A stretch of DNA of 64,000 nucleotides from Ruminiclostridium sufflavum DSM 19573 (GCF_003208175.1 NZ_QKMR01000009.1:44769-108768); one strand, 5' to 3'. Positions 1 through 8,775 are shown, counted from the stretch's first letter. Notes: generated from the sequence alone by a model not told the origin. Made by a program: numbers and translations.

Positions 1-19
1 TATATTTTAATTTTCCCAA
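1..19 (-). CDS. Putative 5' end of a gene running off the left edge
   Basis: On the minus strand, GTGGAGGTTAGC is followed after five bases by TTG and an open frame reading M-G-K-L-K-Y to the window edge. It starts 61 bases beyond the gerAC stop, so it may be the third cistron of the germination operon. A GerAB-type permease is missing between gerAA and gerAC and would be a natural candidate, but six codons cannot show this. Confidence 0.3.
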
Positions 20-46
20 GCTAACCTCCACGTCCTATCTGGACAC
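20..46 (-). promoter_or_regulatory. Hairpin-SD leader element (copy 1)
   Basis: Read on the minus strand this is GTG, then a GTCC-AGATA-GGAC hairpin, then GTGGAGGTTAGC directly before a TTG codon. It matches the layout of the copies before the ABC exporter, the 3,5-epimerase-like gene and padR. The stem sequence differs from those copies but still pairs. Confidence 0.5.
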
Positions 47-80
47 AAAATTTTGACAAAGACTTCATGGATGTACGCGG

Positions 81-1256
81 CTAATTTCTCGAATTTTTAT
101 ATAAGGGCTTAGAACTGAAGCCGCAGTTTCTTATTTTAATCCGGACATTTACAGCCACCTCCAGCCCCTTGAATATAGATTCATCCCAGTCCTGTTCTAT
201 CTGTCTCCATACCGAAGGCTTATATGCCTTGACTATGGTTCCGAAGTCAAAAATATCAGAATTGTACTCCAGCTGGACCTTCTTTATTACAGCTTCTATA
301 GAAGCTTTGATTTTTTCCTCAGCGTCTTTTTTCAGCTTTCCTATATTTTTTTCACTGGAGTAATCAACGGAAGTGGACATTTCCGCTATTGACACTTCTG
401 TCAGAATGTCAATATTCATAGTCAGCTTGTTATCAGCATAGCTTGGCTTCAATTTTGTCTTGGATTTAAATATTTCCAAGGTTATATTATCCGTATCATT
501 TATAGAGTTCTCATTAAGTGTAATCAATCCCCTTTTAATTTCATTTCTGACAAAGAGAAAGCATTTTGATTCATTCGTATTCAGATACCCGATAAGCTTG
601 TCAGTTTTGAAAATAGCAGTTCCTGCTATTTCTGCGGTTTTTTTGCTCATGTGCTCCGTTAATTTTATAGCCGGTATTGCAGAACCGCCGGATTCATAAT
701 CATTAAGAAATTTGTAGACCTCCACTGCAGGTGCCTTGGATACATCCTTCTGCTCTGCCAGCATATATTCAATGATATCCGAGCTGGTCTGTGAAACAAG
801 GGGATCCTGCAATAATACCTCGCCGGCAGTTTTTTCAGTAGAAATAAGGATATACATTTCACTTCTTATTTCAGCATCCCTTAATATAAGATCAATTGCA
901 GGAATAATTCCTTCCTTTGCGATTTCCTCGCTTATTATGACTATGCTGGCATGAGCCCAGTACAGCCTTTTTCCTAAGATATCAATTACATTTCTTATGG
1001 CATCAAACACTGTTTTGCCTTCTGATTGTATATACTTTGCACTTTGTTTTGCTTCCTTGCCGGACATCTCATAGTCAATGATTTCTACAGTAAGCATATA
1101 TTTATCACCGGCCTTGTTTTTATCAATAGCAAAGCCTGATACAAGCGAGCTCTTTTCGATATCCCTATAGTTCCAGCAGCCGCATAGGGCTATTGAATTA
1201 AGAAGTATAAGCCCTGATAATAATATGAGCTTTGCTGAGTATAATTTTTTTTTCAT
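81..1256 (-). CDS. gerAC: Ger(x)C-family spore germination lipoprotein
   Basis: This is the lipoprotein C subunit of a GerA-type nutrient germinant receptor, expected on the outer face of the spore inner membrane. The 391-residue product has a basic N-terminus, a hydrophobic stretch and a lipobox LCGC with the lipidated Cys at about residue 27. The next residues, WNYRDIEKSSLVSGFAID, are typical of the start of Ger(x)C proteins. The length is normal for the family. The start ATG overlaps the gerAA stop by 4 bp, so the two are translationally coupled. No B subunit lies between A and C; it may follow off the left edge. Confidence 0.9.
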   Translation of the reverse strand: MKKKLYSAKLILLSGLILLNSIALCGCWNYRDIEKSSLVSGFAIDKNKAGDKYMLTVEIIDYEMSGKEAKQSAKYIQSEGKTVFDAIRNVIDILGKRLYWAHASIVIISEEIAKEGIIPAIDLILRDAEIRSEMYILISTEKTAGEVLLQDPLVSQTSSDIIEYMLAEQKDVSKAPAVEVYKFLNDYESGGSAIPAIKLTEHMSKKTAEIAGTAIFKTDKLIGYLNTNESKCFLFVRNEIKRGLITLNENSINDTDNITLEIFKSKTKLKPSYADNKLTMNIDILTEVSIAEMSTSVDYSSEKNIGKLKKDAEEKIKASIEAVIKKVQLEYNSDIFDFGTIVKAYKPSVWRQIEQDWDESIFKGLEVAVNVRIKIRNCGFSSKPLYKNSRN

Positions 1257-2791
1257 TGCCTTTTACCTCCGGGGTTATTTCTGACACGGTTATATGGAGC
1301 CATAAATTTCGGACGGTATTTTATCTGCTTCCAGGATACTCTTATCACAGTGTCCTTTAAGTTATCCTTGCTGAATTTGGTCAGAGCCATCATATATGGA
1401 ATGCCGAAGGAACGCAATTGGTACAAAAGAATCAATAACCCTATTATTCCGAAGATATAGCCATATAATCCAAGCAGTGACGAGAGCATCAGAAGAGAAA
1501 ACCTTATCAGAATTTCCGGCCCCTTCAGCTTAGGTGTTGTAAGTCCTGTAATTGCAGTCAGAGCAACAACTATTACAACCGGCGCACTCACGATTCTCGC
1601 TTCAACGGCTGCCGAGCCCAATACCAGACCGCCGACTACGCTTATAGCCGTACCGACGGAGGACGGCATACGTATGCCTGTTTCCCGGAGAAGTTCAAAG
1701 GCCAGCAGCAGCACCAGCATTTCTATAAAGGTGGGGAAAGGGACACCTTGTCTTGCGGCTGTTATGCTCCTGATAAAGGTCGTAGGTATCATCTCCTGAT
1801 GGAAGGTTGTCATAGCAATATATATGGCAGGGGAGCTGATTGTCAGGATAAAGCTGAATATTCTGAGAAGTCTGTTTATTGATGAATAATAAAAGTCAAT
1901 ATAGTAATCCTCACTGGACTGAAAATATTCTATAAAAATGAAGGGAACAGTAAGGACAAAGGGAGTTCCGTCCACTACAATGGCAATATGTCCTTCCAAT
2001 AGTTTCCCTGACGCAACATCAGGACGCTCTGTTCCTCCTATGGTTTTAAAGGGGCAATAGGGTGCGTCCTTTATAAGCTCCACGATAGTTCCGGAGCCTG
2101 TGATTCCGTCAATATCTATGGTGTCCAGCCGCCTGTTTAATTCGTCTAGAATTTGCCTGTTTACTATGCCTTCAATATAGCACAGGCAAATTTTGGTATT
2201 AGATTCTTTCCCCAAATATCTGTATTTAAATTTTAAATTATGTGTTGACAATCTTCTTCTTATCATTGTAAGATTCATATTCAAGGACTCTGTGAAGCCC
2301 TCCCTGGGCCCGCGCAGTACTCTTTCGGCCTCAGGCTCGCTGGGTTGCCTTGTTTGCCATCCTACAGTACTTATAATTACGGCTTCTTTGAAGCCGTCAA
2401 TAAACAGGACTGTGTCACCTCTCATTATCGACTGAGTGATTTGTTCCACGGAGTCGGATTTTTCAACTTCATTAGACATCAATACATTGCTCATGATCTT
2501 GTCTGTTGTATCAGCCTTGTCGCCTAGAGAAGCACACAGTATCATTGGCTTTATAATATTGTCATTTACAAGAGCTTTATCTATCATATCTGCTATATAA
2601 GCGATGCAGCACTTAATTTCAGTGTCTCGATTTGCAAATTGCCTGATAATAAAGGTATCATCATCCCTGAACAGGTCTTTAAACTTGGCTATATTATCCT
2701 CCAAGGCTTTGCTCAGGCAGGAATTATCAGGTGCTTTAGTATCTTTTACTTTCTCAGCTATTATATTTTTATTCTTGATTTTCTTAAACAT
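1253..2791 (-). CDS. gerAA: GerA-family spore germination protein, A subunit
   Basis: This is the A subunit of a nutrient germinant receptor, an integral protein of the spore inner membrane. The 512-residue product has a soluble N-terminal half (residues 1 to about 285). A hydrophobic half with several membrane segments follows (about 290-470), and the tail is basic and ends in PGGKRQ. Features seen in the family include the GPREGFTESLNMNLTMIRRR stretch and the ERPDVASGKLLEGHIAIVVD stretch. The ATG has a strong SD (AAGGAG, 7 bases upstream). Expression in the forespore under sigma G would be expected from the family, but I could not pick a convincing sigma G promoter by eye. Confidence 0.93.
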   Translation of the reverse strand: MFKKIKNKNIIAEKVKDTKAPDNSCLSKALEDNIAKFKDLFRDDDTFIIRQFANRDTEIKCCIAYIADMIDKALVNDNIIKPMILCASLGDKADTTDKIMSNVLMSNEVEKSDSVEQITQSIMRGDTVLFIDGFKEAVIISTVGWQTRQPSEPEAERVLRGPREGFTESLNMNLTMIRRRLSTHNLKFKYRYLGKESNTKICLCYIEGIVNRQILDELNRRLDTIDIDGITGSGTIVELIKDAPYCPFKTIGGTERPDVASGKLLEGHIAIVVDGTPFVLTVPFIFIEYFQSSEDYYIDFYYSSINRLLRIFSFILTISSPAIYIAMTTFHQEMIPTTFIRSITAARQGVPFPTFIEMLVLLLAFELLRETGIRMPSSVGTAISVVGGLVLGSAAVEARIVSAPVVIVVALTAITGLTTPKLKGPEILIRFSLLMLSSLLGLYGYIFGIIGLLILLYQLRSFGIPYMMALTKFSKDNLKDTVIRVSWKQIKYRPKFMAPYNRVRNNPGGKRQ

Positions 2792-3041
2792 TTGATGTCT
2801 CCTTAAGGAAAGCTACTCGCAATAAAAAAACACTTTTTCGGCATTAAAAGTATTATTTACAAGTATAAAAATTAAATACCGGAAATTGCTGTTATATGAA
2901 AAAGTATATTGTTTTAAATTCGTAAAAGGTTAAATTACATAATTGTAAGTTTTAAATTCAGGTAAATGTAATAATCTGAACGTATAATTGTACATGTAAG
3001 AAAAACAGCAGAAATCAAATTGTGGAAAGTACAAAAATTAA
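2792..3041. other. AT-rich intergenic region between divergent gerAA and the ABC exporter operon
   Basis: No coding potential was seen. The stretch should carry the gerAA promoter on the minus strand and perhaps the exporter promoter on the plus strand. A TATAAT lies at 2983-2988, but the bases 17 upstream do not form a convincing -35 box. Confidence 0.4.
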
Positions 3042-3074
3042 AAAGTCAATTACGGTTGACAGCCTTTCCGCGAG
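3042..3074 (+). repeat. Left part of the AAAGTCAATTAC dispersed element (copy A)
   Basis: The segment begins AAAGTCAATTACGG and continues GCCTTTCCGCGA, matching the left halves of the copies at 22445 and 63060. Similarity ends near 3074, exactly where the tandem hairpin-SD array begins. The right end (GTAATTGACTTT) is missing. Confidence 0.55.
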
Positions 3075-3083
3075 TTGTTTAAT

Positions 3084-3308
3084 AACTATTTTAGTGCCTT
3101 GAATGGGCGTGGAGGTTAGCTTGAAGGATTTTAGATACAGCTGCGAAAATACTAGCGTACCTCCACGAGTTTCTTATAAATATTTTAGTGCCCTGAATTG
3201 GGCGTGGAGGTTAGCAAGATAGAAGATGTGGATGGTGCGAAACAAATTGCGTACCTCCACGAGTGTTTTACAAATATTTTAGTGCCTAAACTGGGCGTGG
3301 AGGTTAGT
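3084..3308 (+). promoter_or_regulatory. Tandem array of three hairpin-SD leaders with two anti-SD segments
   Basis: The motif TTTTAGTGCC, a short loop, GGGC, then GTGGAGGTTAG occurs three times, with CGTGGAGG starting at 3108, 3203 and 3296 (period 93-95 bp). Only the third copy serves a good start codon (ATG at 3309). Between the copies lie two ACCTCCACG segments (3159-3167 and 3253-3261). Each is the perfect complement of CGTGGAGGT and can pair with the SD before or after it. The small stems are GCCT/GGGC, GCCC/GGGC and GCCT/GGGC. This arrangement suggests switching between exposed and hidden SD; the function is inferred. Confidence 0.6.
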
Positions 3309-3989
3309 ATGGATGTATTAAAAATAGAAAACTTATCTAAAAAATACGGAAAAGGCCAGAATGAAGTCACTGCCGTTGATGACATCAGCTTTTCAGTAAA
3401 GAAAGGAGAATTTGTTGCAATTGTAGGTCCCAGCGGTTCAGGAAAAAGCACACTGCTGCATTTAATGGGAGGAGTGGACAAGCCTACGGCAGGAAAAGTA
3501 TATATTGACGGCATGGATATTTATGCACTCAAGGAAAAGGACCTTTCAATACTCAGAAGAAGAAAGGTAGGCTTTGTATTTCAGGCATATAACCTGATTC
3601 CTGTCTTGTCGGCAGAAGAAAATATATTGATGCCGCTTCTTTTGGACAACAGGAAGGAAGATAAGCAGTACATTAATGAGCTGCTTACAATACTTGATTT
3701 AAAGGACAGAAAGGGGCATTTGCCGTCAGAGCTTTCGGGAGGACAGCAGCAAAGGGTATCCATAGGGCGCGCGCTGGCAAATAAACCCTCTATAATATTG
3801 GCAGATGAGCCTACAGGAAATCTGGATACAAAGAATTCCAGAGAGGTTCTGGAGCTTTTAAAGTATTCCGCAAAAAGATATAATCAAACCTTGGTTTTGA
3901 TTTCCCATGATATGAATATTGCCGGTATGGCAGACAGAGTTATCAGTATAGTTGACGGCAGGATATCATCTGATGAGGCGGTGAGATAA
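3309..3989 (+). CDS. ABC transporter ATP-binding protein, MacB/LolD family
   Basis: This is the cytoplasmic ATPase that powers the FtsX-type permease encoded next. The 226-residue product shows Walker A (GPSGSGKST), Q-loop (FVFQAYNLIPVLSAEEN), signature LSGGQQQR, Walker B with ILADEPTGNLD and the H-loop SHD. ATG 3309 is chosen because GGAGGTTAGT lies just upstream and the family-type start MDVLKIENLSKKYG follows. An in-frame upstream ATG at 3198 would add 37 residues encoded by the leader repeat, and I reject it. Its stop overlaps the permease start. With the downstream two-component genes it resembles peptide-antibiotic sensing and detoxification modules, which is an inference. Confidence 0.93.
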   Translation: MDVLKIENLSKKYGKGQNEVTAVDDISFSVKKGEFVAIVGPSGSGKSTLLHLMGGVDKPTAGKVYIDGMDIYALKEKDLSILRRRKVGFVFQAYNLIPVLSAEENILMPLLLDNRKEDKQYINELLTILDLKDRKGHLPSELSGGQQQRVSIGRALANKPSIILADEPTGNLDTKNSREVLELLKYSAKRYNQTLVLISHDMNIAGMADRVISIVDGRISSDEAVR

Positions 3990-6505
3990 TGAAAAATTAT
4001 GCGGCTCTTACTACAAAATATCTTAAAAAGCATCGCGGAAGAACGGCCTTGACACTGTTGGGGGTAATTACTGCCATTGCTATGTTCACATGTATAGGAA
4101 GTATATATTACAGCGGAATTAACAGCGAAATAGAGAGAGTTAAGGATACGACCGGAAATTATGAGGTGGTGTTCTGCCAGACAAATAAAGAAAAGATAAA
4201 TATCCTCTCAGGAAATGCAGAAATAAAAAAGGGTGCTGCCGTTAAAAACGAGGGAGTCCTTCAGATTGACAACAGCATGCTCACTGAGTCTCTAAAGGAA
4301 GTTACAATAAAAGCTTACGACAATACTGCCTTCAAGGATATATTCAGAATAAAAATTGTTGACGGCAGGTTGCCTGAAAGCGGCTCTGAGATTATAGTTG
4401 ACCAGAAGTTTTATGCGATTTTAAAGGATAAAAAGCTGGACAATATTCTTATTGGCAAGCTCAAAGCAATGGAGGGTGAAGAGGCTCAGGTCAAATACAC
4501 TATTGTAGGTTCTTTCGAAAGCAATGAGATTACTAATTTCGCAATAAGCTATCTGGATATGGACACTTCAAAGGATTCGAATGACTATTATTATTTTGCA
4601 AATCTAAAGCAGGAAAAGGGCAAGATGGCTGTGGCCCAGAAAATAGCCAAGGCAAATAATATTAAGCTGGATGGAAATCAAAAGCTCTTATATTTGATAG
4701 GTGAAGGCCCCGATGAGGAAAAAAATGCTGGTATGGAAAAGATATTCGGCTTGATTGCCGGTTTTGTAGTTCTTTGTACGGTTGTTGTTATTTATAATGC
4801 TTTCAATATTTCCGTAATGGAACGGATAAAGCATTTCGGAATCCTCAGGAGTATCGGTGCAACCAAGTCCCAGATAAGAAGGCTGGTATTTAAAGAGGCT
4901 GCCATTATGAGCCTGATAGCTGTACCCATTGGTATTTTAGCGGGCTTTGCCGGTATAATGCTTACCTTTAATTTTTTGATGGAGGATTTTCTGGGGGCAT
5001 TTGAAATCGGATTTTATCCTCAGGTTATAATTATTGCAGGCCTTCTGGGAACTGCAACGGTATTTATATCAGCGTTTTTTCCGGCAAGAACCGCATCCAA
5101 GGTTTCTCCCATAGATGCCATAAGAGGTACGATGGTGATAAGGGGAGATAAAATAAAGAAAAGAAGCGGGCTCTGGGCAAAACTGATTTTCAGGTTTGAA
5201 GGACAGGTAGCTTATAAAAACATTAAAAGAAGCAGAAAGAGATTTTATGTGACCTGCTTATCACTTATGCTGTCACTTATTATGTTTGTATTTTTCTCAA
5301 ATTTCATAGATGTACTTGTACAAAGCACTAAAATATCAACACAGAGTGTAAAAATTGAAGGTGCTTTTATACAGAAGGATACCGGCGGACCTTACTTGAC
5401 TGAAAAGCTGGCAAAGGAGGTTACGGGGTATGAGGGGATAAAGGAGGTATTTAAGGCAAAAATCAGTGAAATTCCGTATCCTATAGAAAAAAATAAGGTG
5501 AATGACAGCTTTGCCGTGTCTGTTAAGAAGCTGAAAACAACAAAGGAGTACAAGGATAAGTATATAATCGGCAGCACTAAAATAGTCGGGTATGACGAGA
5601 ATACCCTGAAATTGCTGGCTGATGAAAATAAGCTGAAAATAGATTATGAAAGCTTTAACAAAAATAATGAGGTTATAATCTTTCATAAGGCAGGCGGCCT
5701 TGATGAAAATAATAACAGATTTTATGATGGGTTTACAAAGTATAAGACAGGAGATGTAATAGAGCTTCCGGTTGTAGACGAAAAGTATATGAATAACCCT
5801 GAACCGGAGCAAATGGAGAAGTTTATGGAAAGCGGAAAAACCATTAAATTTAAGGTGGCAGGAATTGTAGATTATGAGATTATAAATAATTCATTAGTAT
5901 ATGACAGCTATGGAATCATAATGTCCTCTGAAAACTGTAAAAAGCTAACTGGGACAGACGGACTCAGTGCTGTGGCAATTAACTTTACATCCTCTGACTA
6001 CAGCGGAAAATACTATGAGAAGTTTAACATTCTGGCTGATGAAAATAAAGCTGTCTATTATGATGTATATACATTAAAAAAACAAAGCGACGAGCTGCAG
6101 CAGCAGCTGATGGTTCTGATTTATGGCTTTATAGGGTTGATAATACTTATATCGACTGTAAATATAATAAATACCGTTACAATAAATCTTCTGGTCAAGA
6201 AAAGAGAATATGCGACATTTAAAGCAATCGGCATGACAAAGGGGCAGTTTAAGAAGCTGGTACTGCTTGAGGGGGCATTATTCGGAATAATTGCCTGTGC
6301 AATAGGCTTGCCGATAGCCTTTATGCTAACCTACTTCGGAATCGTGTCGAATAACCCTTTGGGGGATATTGGCTATAAAGCAGCTGTTTGGCCCTATATG
6401 ACGGGAGGTGCGGGAATAATTATGATAACCTTGCTGGCAGCACTTTTCCCTCTCAGAAAGCTGAATGATATGAATATCGTGGAGGCACTCAGGCTGGAGG
6501 AATAA
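3989..6505 (+). CDS. FtsX-like ABC transporter permease
   Basis: This is the membrane partner of the upstream ATPase. The 838-residue product has a membrane segment near residues 17-40, a large extracytoplasmic domain, and a first FtsX block at about 255-385 containing the ERIKHFGILRSIGATKSQIR coupling region. A second anchor lies near 415-440, followed by a second extracytoplasmic domain. A C-terminal FtsX block (about 700-838) contains KKREYATFKAIGMTKGQF. The duplicated FtsX layout is typical of large Gram-positive MacB-type exporters of peptides, lipids or drugs. The ATG overlaps the ATPase stop (TAATG), so coupling is likely. The substrate cannot be read from the sequence. Confidence 0.92.
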   Translation: MKNYAALTTKYLKKHRGRTALTLLGVITAIAMFTCIGSIYYSGINSEIERVKDTTGNYEVVFCQTNKEKINILSGNAEIKKGAAVKNEGVLQIDNSMLTESLKEVTIKAYDNTAFKDIFRIKIVDGRLPESGSEIIVDQKFYAILKDKKLDNILIGKLKAMEGEEAQVKYTIVGSFESNEITNFAISYLDMDTSKDSNDYYYFANLKQEKGKMAVAQKIAKANNIKLDGNQKLLYLIGEGPDEEKNAGMEKIFGLIAGFVVLCTVVVIYNAFNISVMERIKHFGILRSIGATKSQIRRLVFKEAAIMSLIAVPIGILAGFAGIMLTFNFLMEDFLGAFEIGFYPQVIIIAGLLGTATVFISAFFPARTASKVSPIDAIRGTMVIRGDKIKKRSGLWAKLIFRFEGQVAYKNIKRSRKRFYVTCLSLMLSLIMFVFFSNFIDVLVQSTKISTQSVKIEGAFIQKDTGGPYLTEKLAKEVTGYEGIKEVFKAKISEIPYPIEKNKVNDSFAVSVKKLKTTKEYKDKYIIGSTKIVGYDENTLKLLADENKLKIDYESFNKNNEVIIFHKAGGLDENNNRFYDGFTKYKTGDVIELPVVDEKYMNNPEPEQMEKFMESGKTIKFKVAGIVDYEIINNSLVYDSYGIIMSSENCKKLTGTDGLSAVAINFTSSDYSGKYYEKFNILADENKAVYYDVYTLKKQSDELQQQLMVLIYGFIGLIILISTVNIINTVTINLLVKKREYATFKAIGMTKGQFKKLVLLEGALFGIIACAIGLPIAFMLTYFGIVSNNPLGDIGYKAAVWPYMTGGAGIIMITLLAALFPLRKLNDMNIVEALRLEE

Positions 6506-6524
6506 TTCTGATTGCCGGCAAAGG

Positions 6525-6576
6525 GACTGCTGGTCAAGGAATAAATTTTATTCACTGGGCAGCAGTCTTTTTATTT
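6525..6576 (+). terminator. Rho-independent terminator after the ABC exporter
   Basis: GACTGCTG (6525-6532) pairs with CAGCAGTC (6560-6567), followed by TTTTTATTT. It separates the exporter from the two-component genes, which therefore probably have their own promoter. Confidence 0.75.
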
Positions 6577-6700
6577 GCCATAAAATTGTTAAAACCTTAA
6601 TGCGATAATAATTGGTTTTTTACACATAAAGTTATATTTGTACTTCTATGGAGTAAAAATATAAAATGATGTATAATAATAGCAAGTTCGGGCTTATTCT

Positions 6701-6737
6701 AAAGTCAATCAATATCATGCCGATAGTAATTGACTTT
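6701..6737. repeat. Short form of the AAAGTCAAT dispersed element (copy B)
   Basis: AAAGTCAAT (6701-6709) and ATTGACTTT (6729-6737) are perfect inverted ends of a 37-bp element. The right half reads CCGATAGTAATTGACTTT, as in the other copies. It ends 19 bases before the response-regulator ATG, so it would lie in that gene's leader. Confidence 0.6.
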
Positions 6738-6756
6738 TGTTAAGCGGGGAGGTTAT

Positions 6757-7446
6757 ATGAATATTTTGCTTGTGGAGGATGACGGTCCCTTGGCAATGGG
6801 AATAGAGTATGCTTTGAAAAAGCAGGGCTTTTTGATTTCTATTGCAAAGAGCATCAAGGAAGCCCATTCTCTTTTTAATGTCGCAACGGATTTAATTCTT
6901 TTGGACGTTACTCTTCCGGACGGAAATGGTTATGATTTTTGTAAAAAGATACGTTTGACAAGTGATGTACCCATCATCTTTATGACTGCCCTTGATGACG
7001 AGCCAAATGTAGTATTCGGTCTGGATATCGGGGGTGATGATTATATTGCAAAGCCTGTTCGCACAAGTGAATTGGTTTCGAGAATAAATGCCCTTATGAG
7101 GAGAAGCAGAAGCAACTCCGGAACATGCGGCACAGTCTTTCTTACGAGCGGAAATATAGTTGTTGAGCCGCTGAAATGCAAGGTAAGCGTTAATGGGGAA
7201 GAGGTATATCTGACTGCGGCAGAATATAAGCTCCTGCTTGTTTTACTGGAAAATAAGGGAAAGGTGTTAAGCAGAAATGTAATTGTTGAAAAGCTATGGG
7301 ATATAGACGGTAATTTTGTGGACTATAATACTCTGAATGTGTATATGAAGAGGCTTCGTGAAAAGATTGAGACAGAGGAATATAAGCATATTGAAACTGT
7401 AAGAGGTATGGGATATATGTGGAAGAACGAGGTGGACGAGCCTTGA
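6757..7446 (+). CDS. OmpR/PhoB-family response regulator
   Basis: This is a DNA-binding response regulator, partner of the kinase that follows. The 229-residue product has a receiver domain (about 1-115) with acidic residues in VEDDG, the phospho-acceptor Asp near residue 50 (LLDVTLPDGNG) and Lys in AKPV. A winged-helix output domain follows (about 130-225), with TAAEYKLLLVLLENKGKVLS and VRGMGYMW. ATG 6757 has GGGGAGG upstream; a TTG at 6730 would start inside the dispersed repeat and lacks an SD. It likely controls the adjacent ABC exporter, judging from gene order. Confidence 0.93.
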   Translation: MNILLVEDDGPLAMGIEYALKKQGFLISIAKSIKEAHSLFNVATDLILLDVTLPDGNGYDFCKKIRLTSDVPIIFMTALDDEPNVVFGLDIGGDDYIAKPVRTSELVSRINALMRRSRSNSGTCGTVFLTSGNIVVEPLKCKVSVNGEEVYLTAAEYKLLLVLLENKGKVLSRNVIVEKLWDIDGNFVDYNTLNVYMKRLREKIETEEYKHIETVRGMGYMWKNEVDEP

Positions 7447-8690
7447 GGCTGTTTAAAAATAAAGAGGTACAGCTGACGATAGGCATATTGCTGGTTTTGC
7501 TGATAGTACTTGGAACAATATTGGTCTGCATATTCGGCAGCTTTGCCAGGACAGCGAATACAGTTCAGCTTAAGCAGAATATGGCTGTCATAGGCGCACT
7601 AACAAAGAAGTATCCTCAGTTGGAAGAGGATATTGTAAATAACTATACTAAAGGGTTTCAGAATAATTACGAGTACGGCAGAGACATTCTTGAAAAATAC
7701 TCTTATAATGAAAGCCTGAGTATTGATAAAAACACTGCTTTGCAAAAGGATGCAATGAAGTCATATATAAGAATTTGTGTGACAATTGCAATTTTTGCAT
7801 TGCTGATAGCTATATTACTCATATCAGCCTTTAATAGGGTGTTCAGTAAAATACAAAAGCTCAGCTTTAAGGCGGAGGCAGTTATAGAAGGCCAATACAG
7901 TCCTGCTGCAGGAGAGATGGAGGAAGGGGATATAGGCTTTTTAACCTATCAGATTAATACGATGGCTGAAAGGCTTGGTGAGAATGTACAGGCCTTGAAA
8001 AATGACAAGCTGTTTCTAAAAAAGCTTATGACTGATATTTCACATCAGTTGAAAACGCCTCTTGCATCCCTCATTATGTTCAATGATATATTGGAAAATG
8101 ATAAAACCATGCCTGAACAGGAGCGAATCAGATTCCTTTCAGAAAGTAAAAACCAATTGGACAGAATGGAATGGCTTATTAAAAATATGATGAAAATGGC
8201 CAAGCTGGAAGCAAAGGTGGTTGAATTTGATAAAAAGGAGGCTTTAATTGCAGGAACAGTTCAAAGAGGTATAGCTGCTCTGCAGGTTATTGCTTCTGAA
8301 AGAAATATAAGAATAGGTGTCTCAGGCGATGAAGGTGTTAAGGCAATACATGATATTAACTGGACGGCAGAAGCTTTTTCAAATATTATAAAAAACAGTA
8401 TTGAGCATAGTAAAAGCAGCAGTGAGATAAATATATCGTGGGAAGAAAACAATGTATTTGTACAAATAGTGATTAGCGACAACGGTACCGGGATTTCCAG
8501 GGAAGAGCTGCCCAGGATTTTTGACAGGTTTTACAAGGGCTCCGGCAGCAGCAGTCCTACAAATGTCGGTATAGGCCTATATATCACAAAGACTATAATT
8601 GAGGGACAGGGGGGATCAATTTACGCCTGCAGTAAAGAAGGGCAGGGTGCAAAATTTGTTATAAGGCTTATGAAGGTATTAATTTCATAA
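7443..8690 (+). CDS. Sensor histidine kinase
   Basis: This is a membrane sensor kinase for the upstream regulator. Starting at TTG 7443, which overlaps the regulator stop, it has 415 residues. It has a membrane segment at about 10-33, a sensor loop of roughly 70 residues, and a second membrane segment near 105-127. A HAMP-type linker follows, then a HisKA domain with phospho-accepting His near residue 201 (ISHQLKTPLAS). The HATPase domain has an N-box (NIIKNSIEHS) and G-boxes (DNGTGIS, NVGIGLYITK). A GTG at 7419 is an alternative start. The extracellular loop is longer than in intramembrane-sensing BceS-type kinases, so it may bind a ligand itself. Confidence 0.9.
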   Translation: MRLFKNKEVQLTIGILLVLLIVLGTILVCIFGSFARTANTVQLKQNMAVIGALTKKYPQLEEDIVNNYTKGFQNNYEYGRDILEKYSYNESLSIDKNTALQKDAMKSYIRICVTIAIFALLIAILLISAFNRVFSKIQKLSFKAEAVIEGQYSPAAGEMEEGDIGFLTYQINTMAERLGENVQALKNDKLFLKKLMTDISHQLKTPLASLIMFNDILENDKTMPEQERIRFLSESKNQLDRMEWLIKNMMKMAKLEAKVVEFDKKEALIAGTVQRGIAALQVIASERNIRIGVSGDEGVKAIHDINWTAEAFSNIIKNSIEHSKSSSEINISWEENNVFVQIVISDNGTGISREELPRIFDRFYKGSGSSSPTNVGIGLYITKTIIEGQGGSIYACSKEGQGAKFVIRLMKVLIS

Positions 8691-8775
8691 GCTGATCTGT
8701 TGTGCCGGTTAATTATATATTTAACTGCTAACGGATAATCATGTTATGGAAAAATTATTTTGGGGAGGAATTATA

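Noticed and set aside
3150-3220. Integron attC-like site (ACCTCCACG ... CGTGGAGGTTAGC)
   Set aside because: The inverted ends look similar, but GTTAGCT/GTTAGCA does not fit the GTTRRRY core, and no integrase or cassette array is present.
3103-3222. A 39-codon frame through the first array unit and an 18-codon frame at 3226 as leader peptides
   Set aside because: The frames arise from the repeat units, the second has no SD at proper spacing, and the peptide sequences are not alike. RNA pairing explains the repeats better.
3198-3308. N-terminal extension of the ABC ATPase from ATG 3198
   Set aside because: The extension is encoded by repeat sequence, lacks an SD, and the family start is at 3309.
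5336-5812. A 158-codon minus-strand frame inside the FtsX permease gene
   Set aside because: It is antisense to a well-supported coding gene with no SD or recognisable domain.
6649-6677. Promoter before the first response regulator (TATAAT at 6672-6677)
   Set aside because: The -10 is good, but the bases 17 upstream (TGGAGT) are a poor -35, so I did not list it as a feature.
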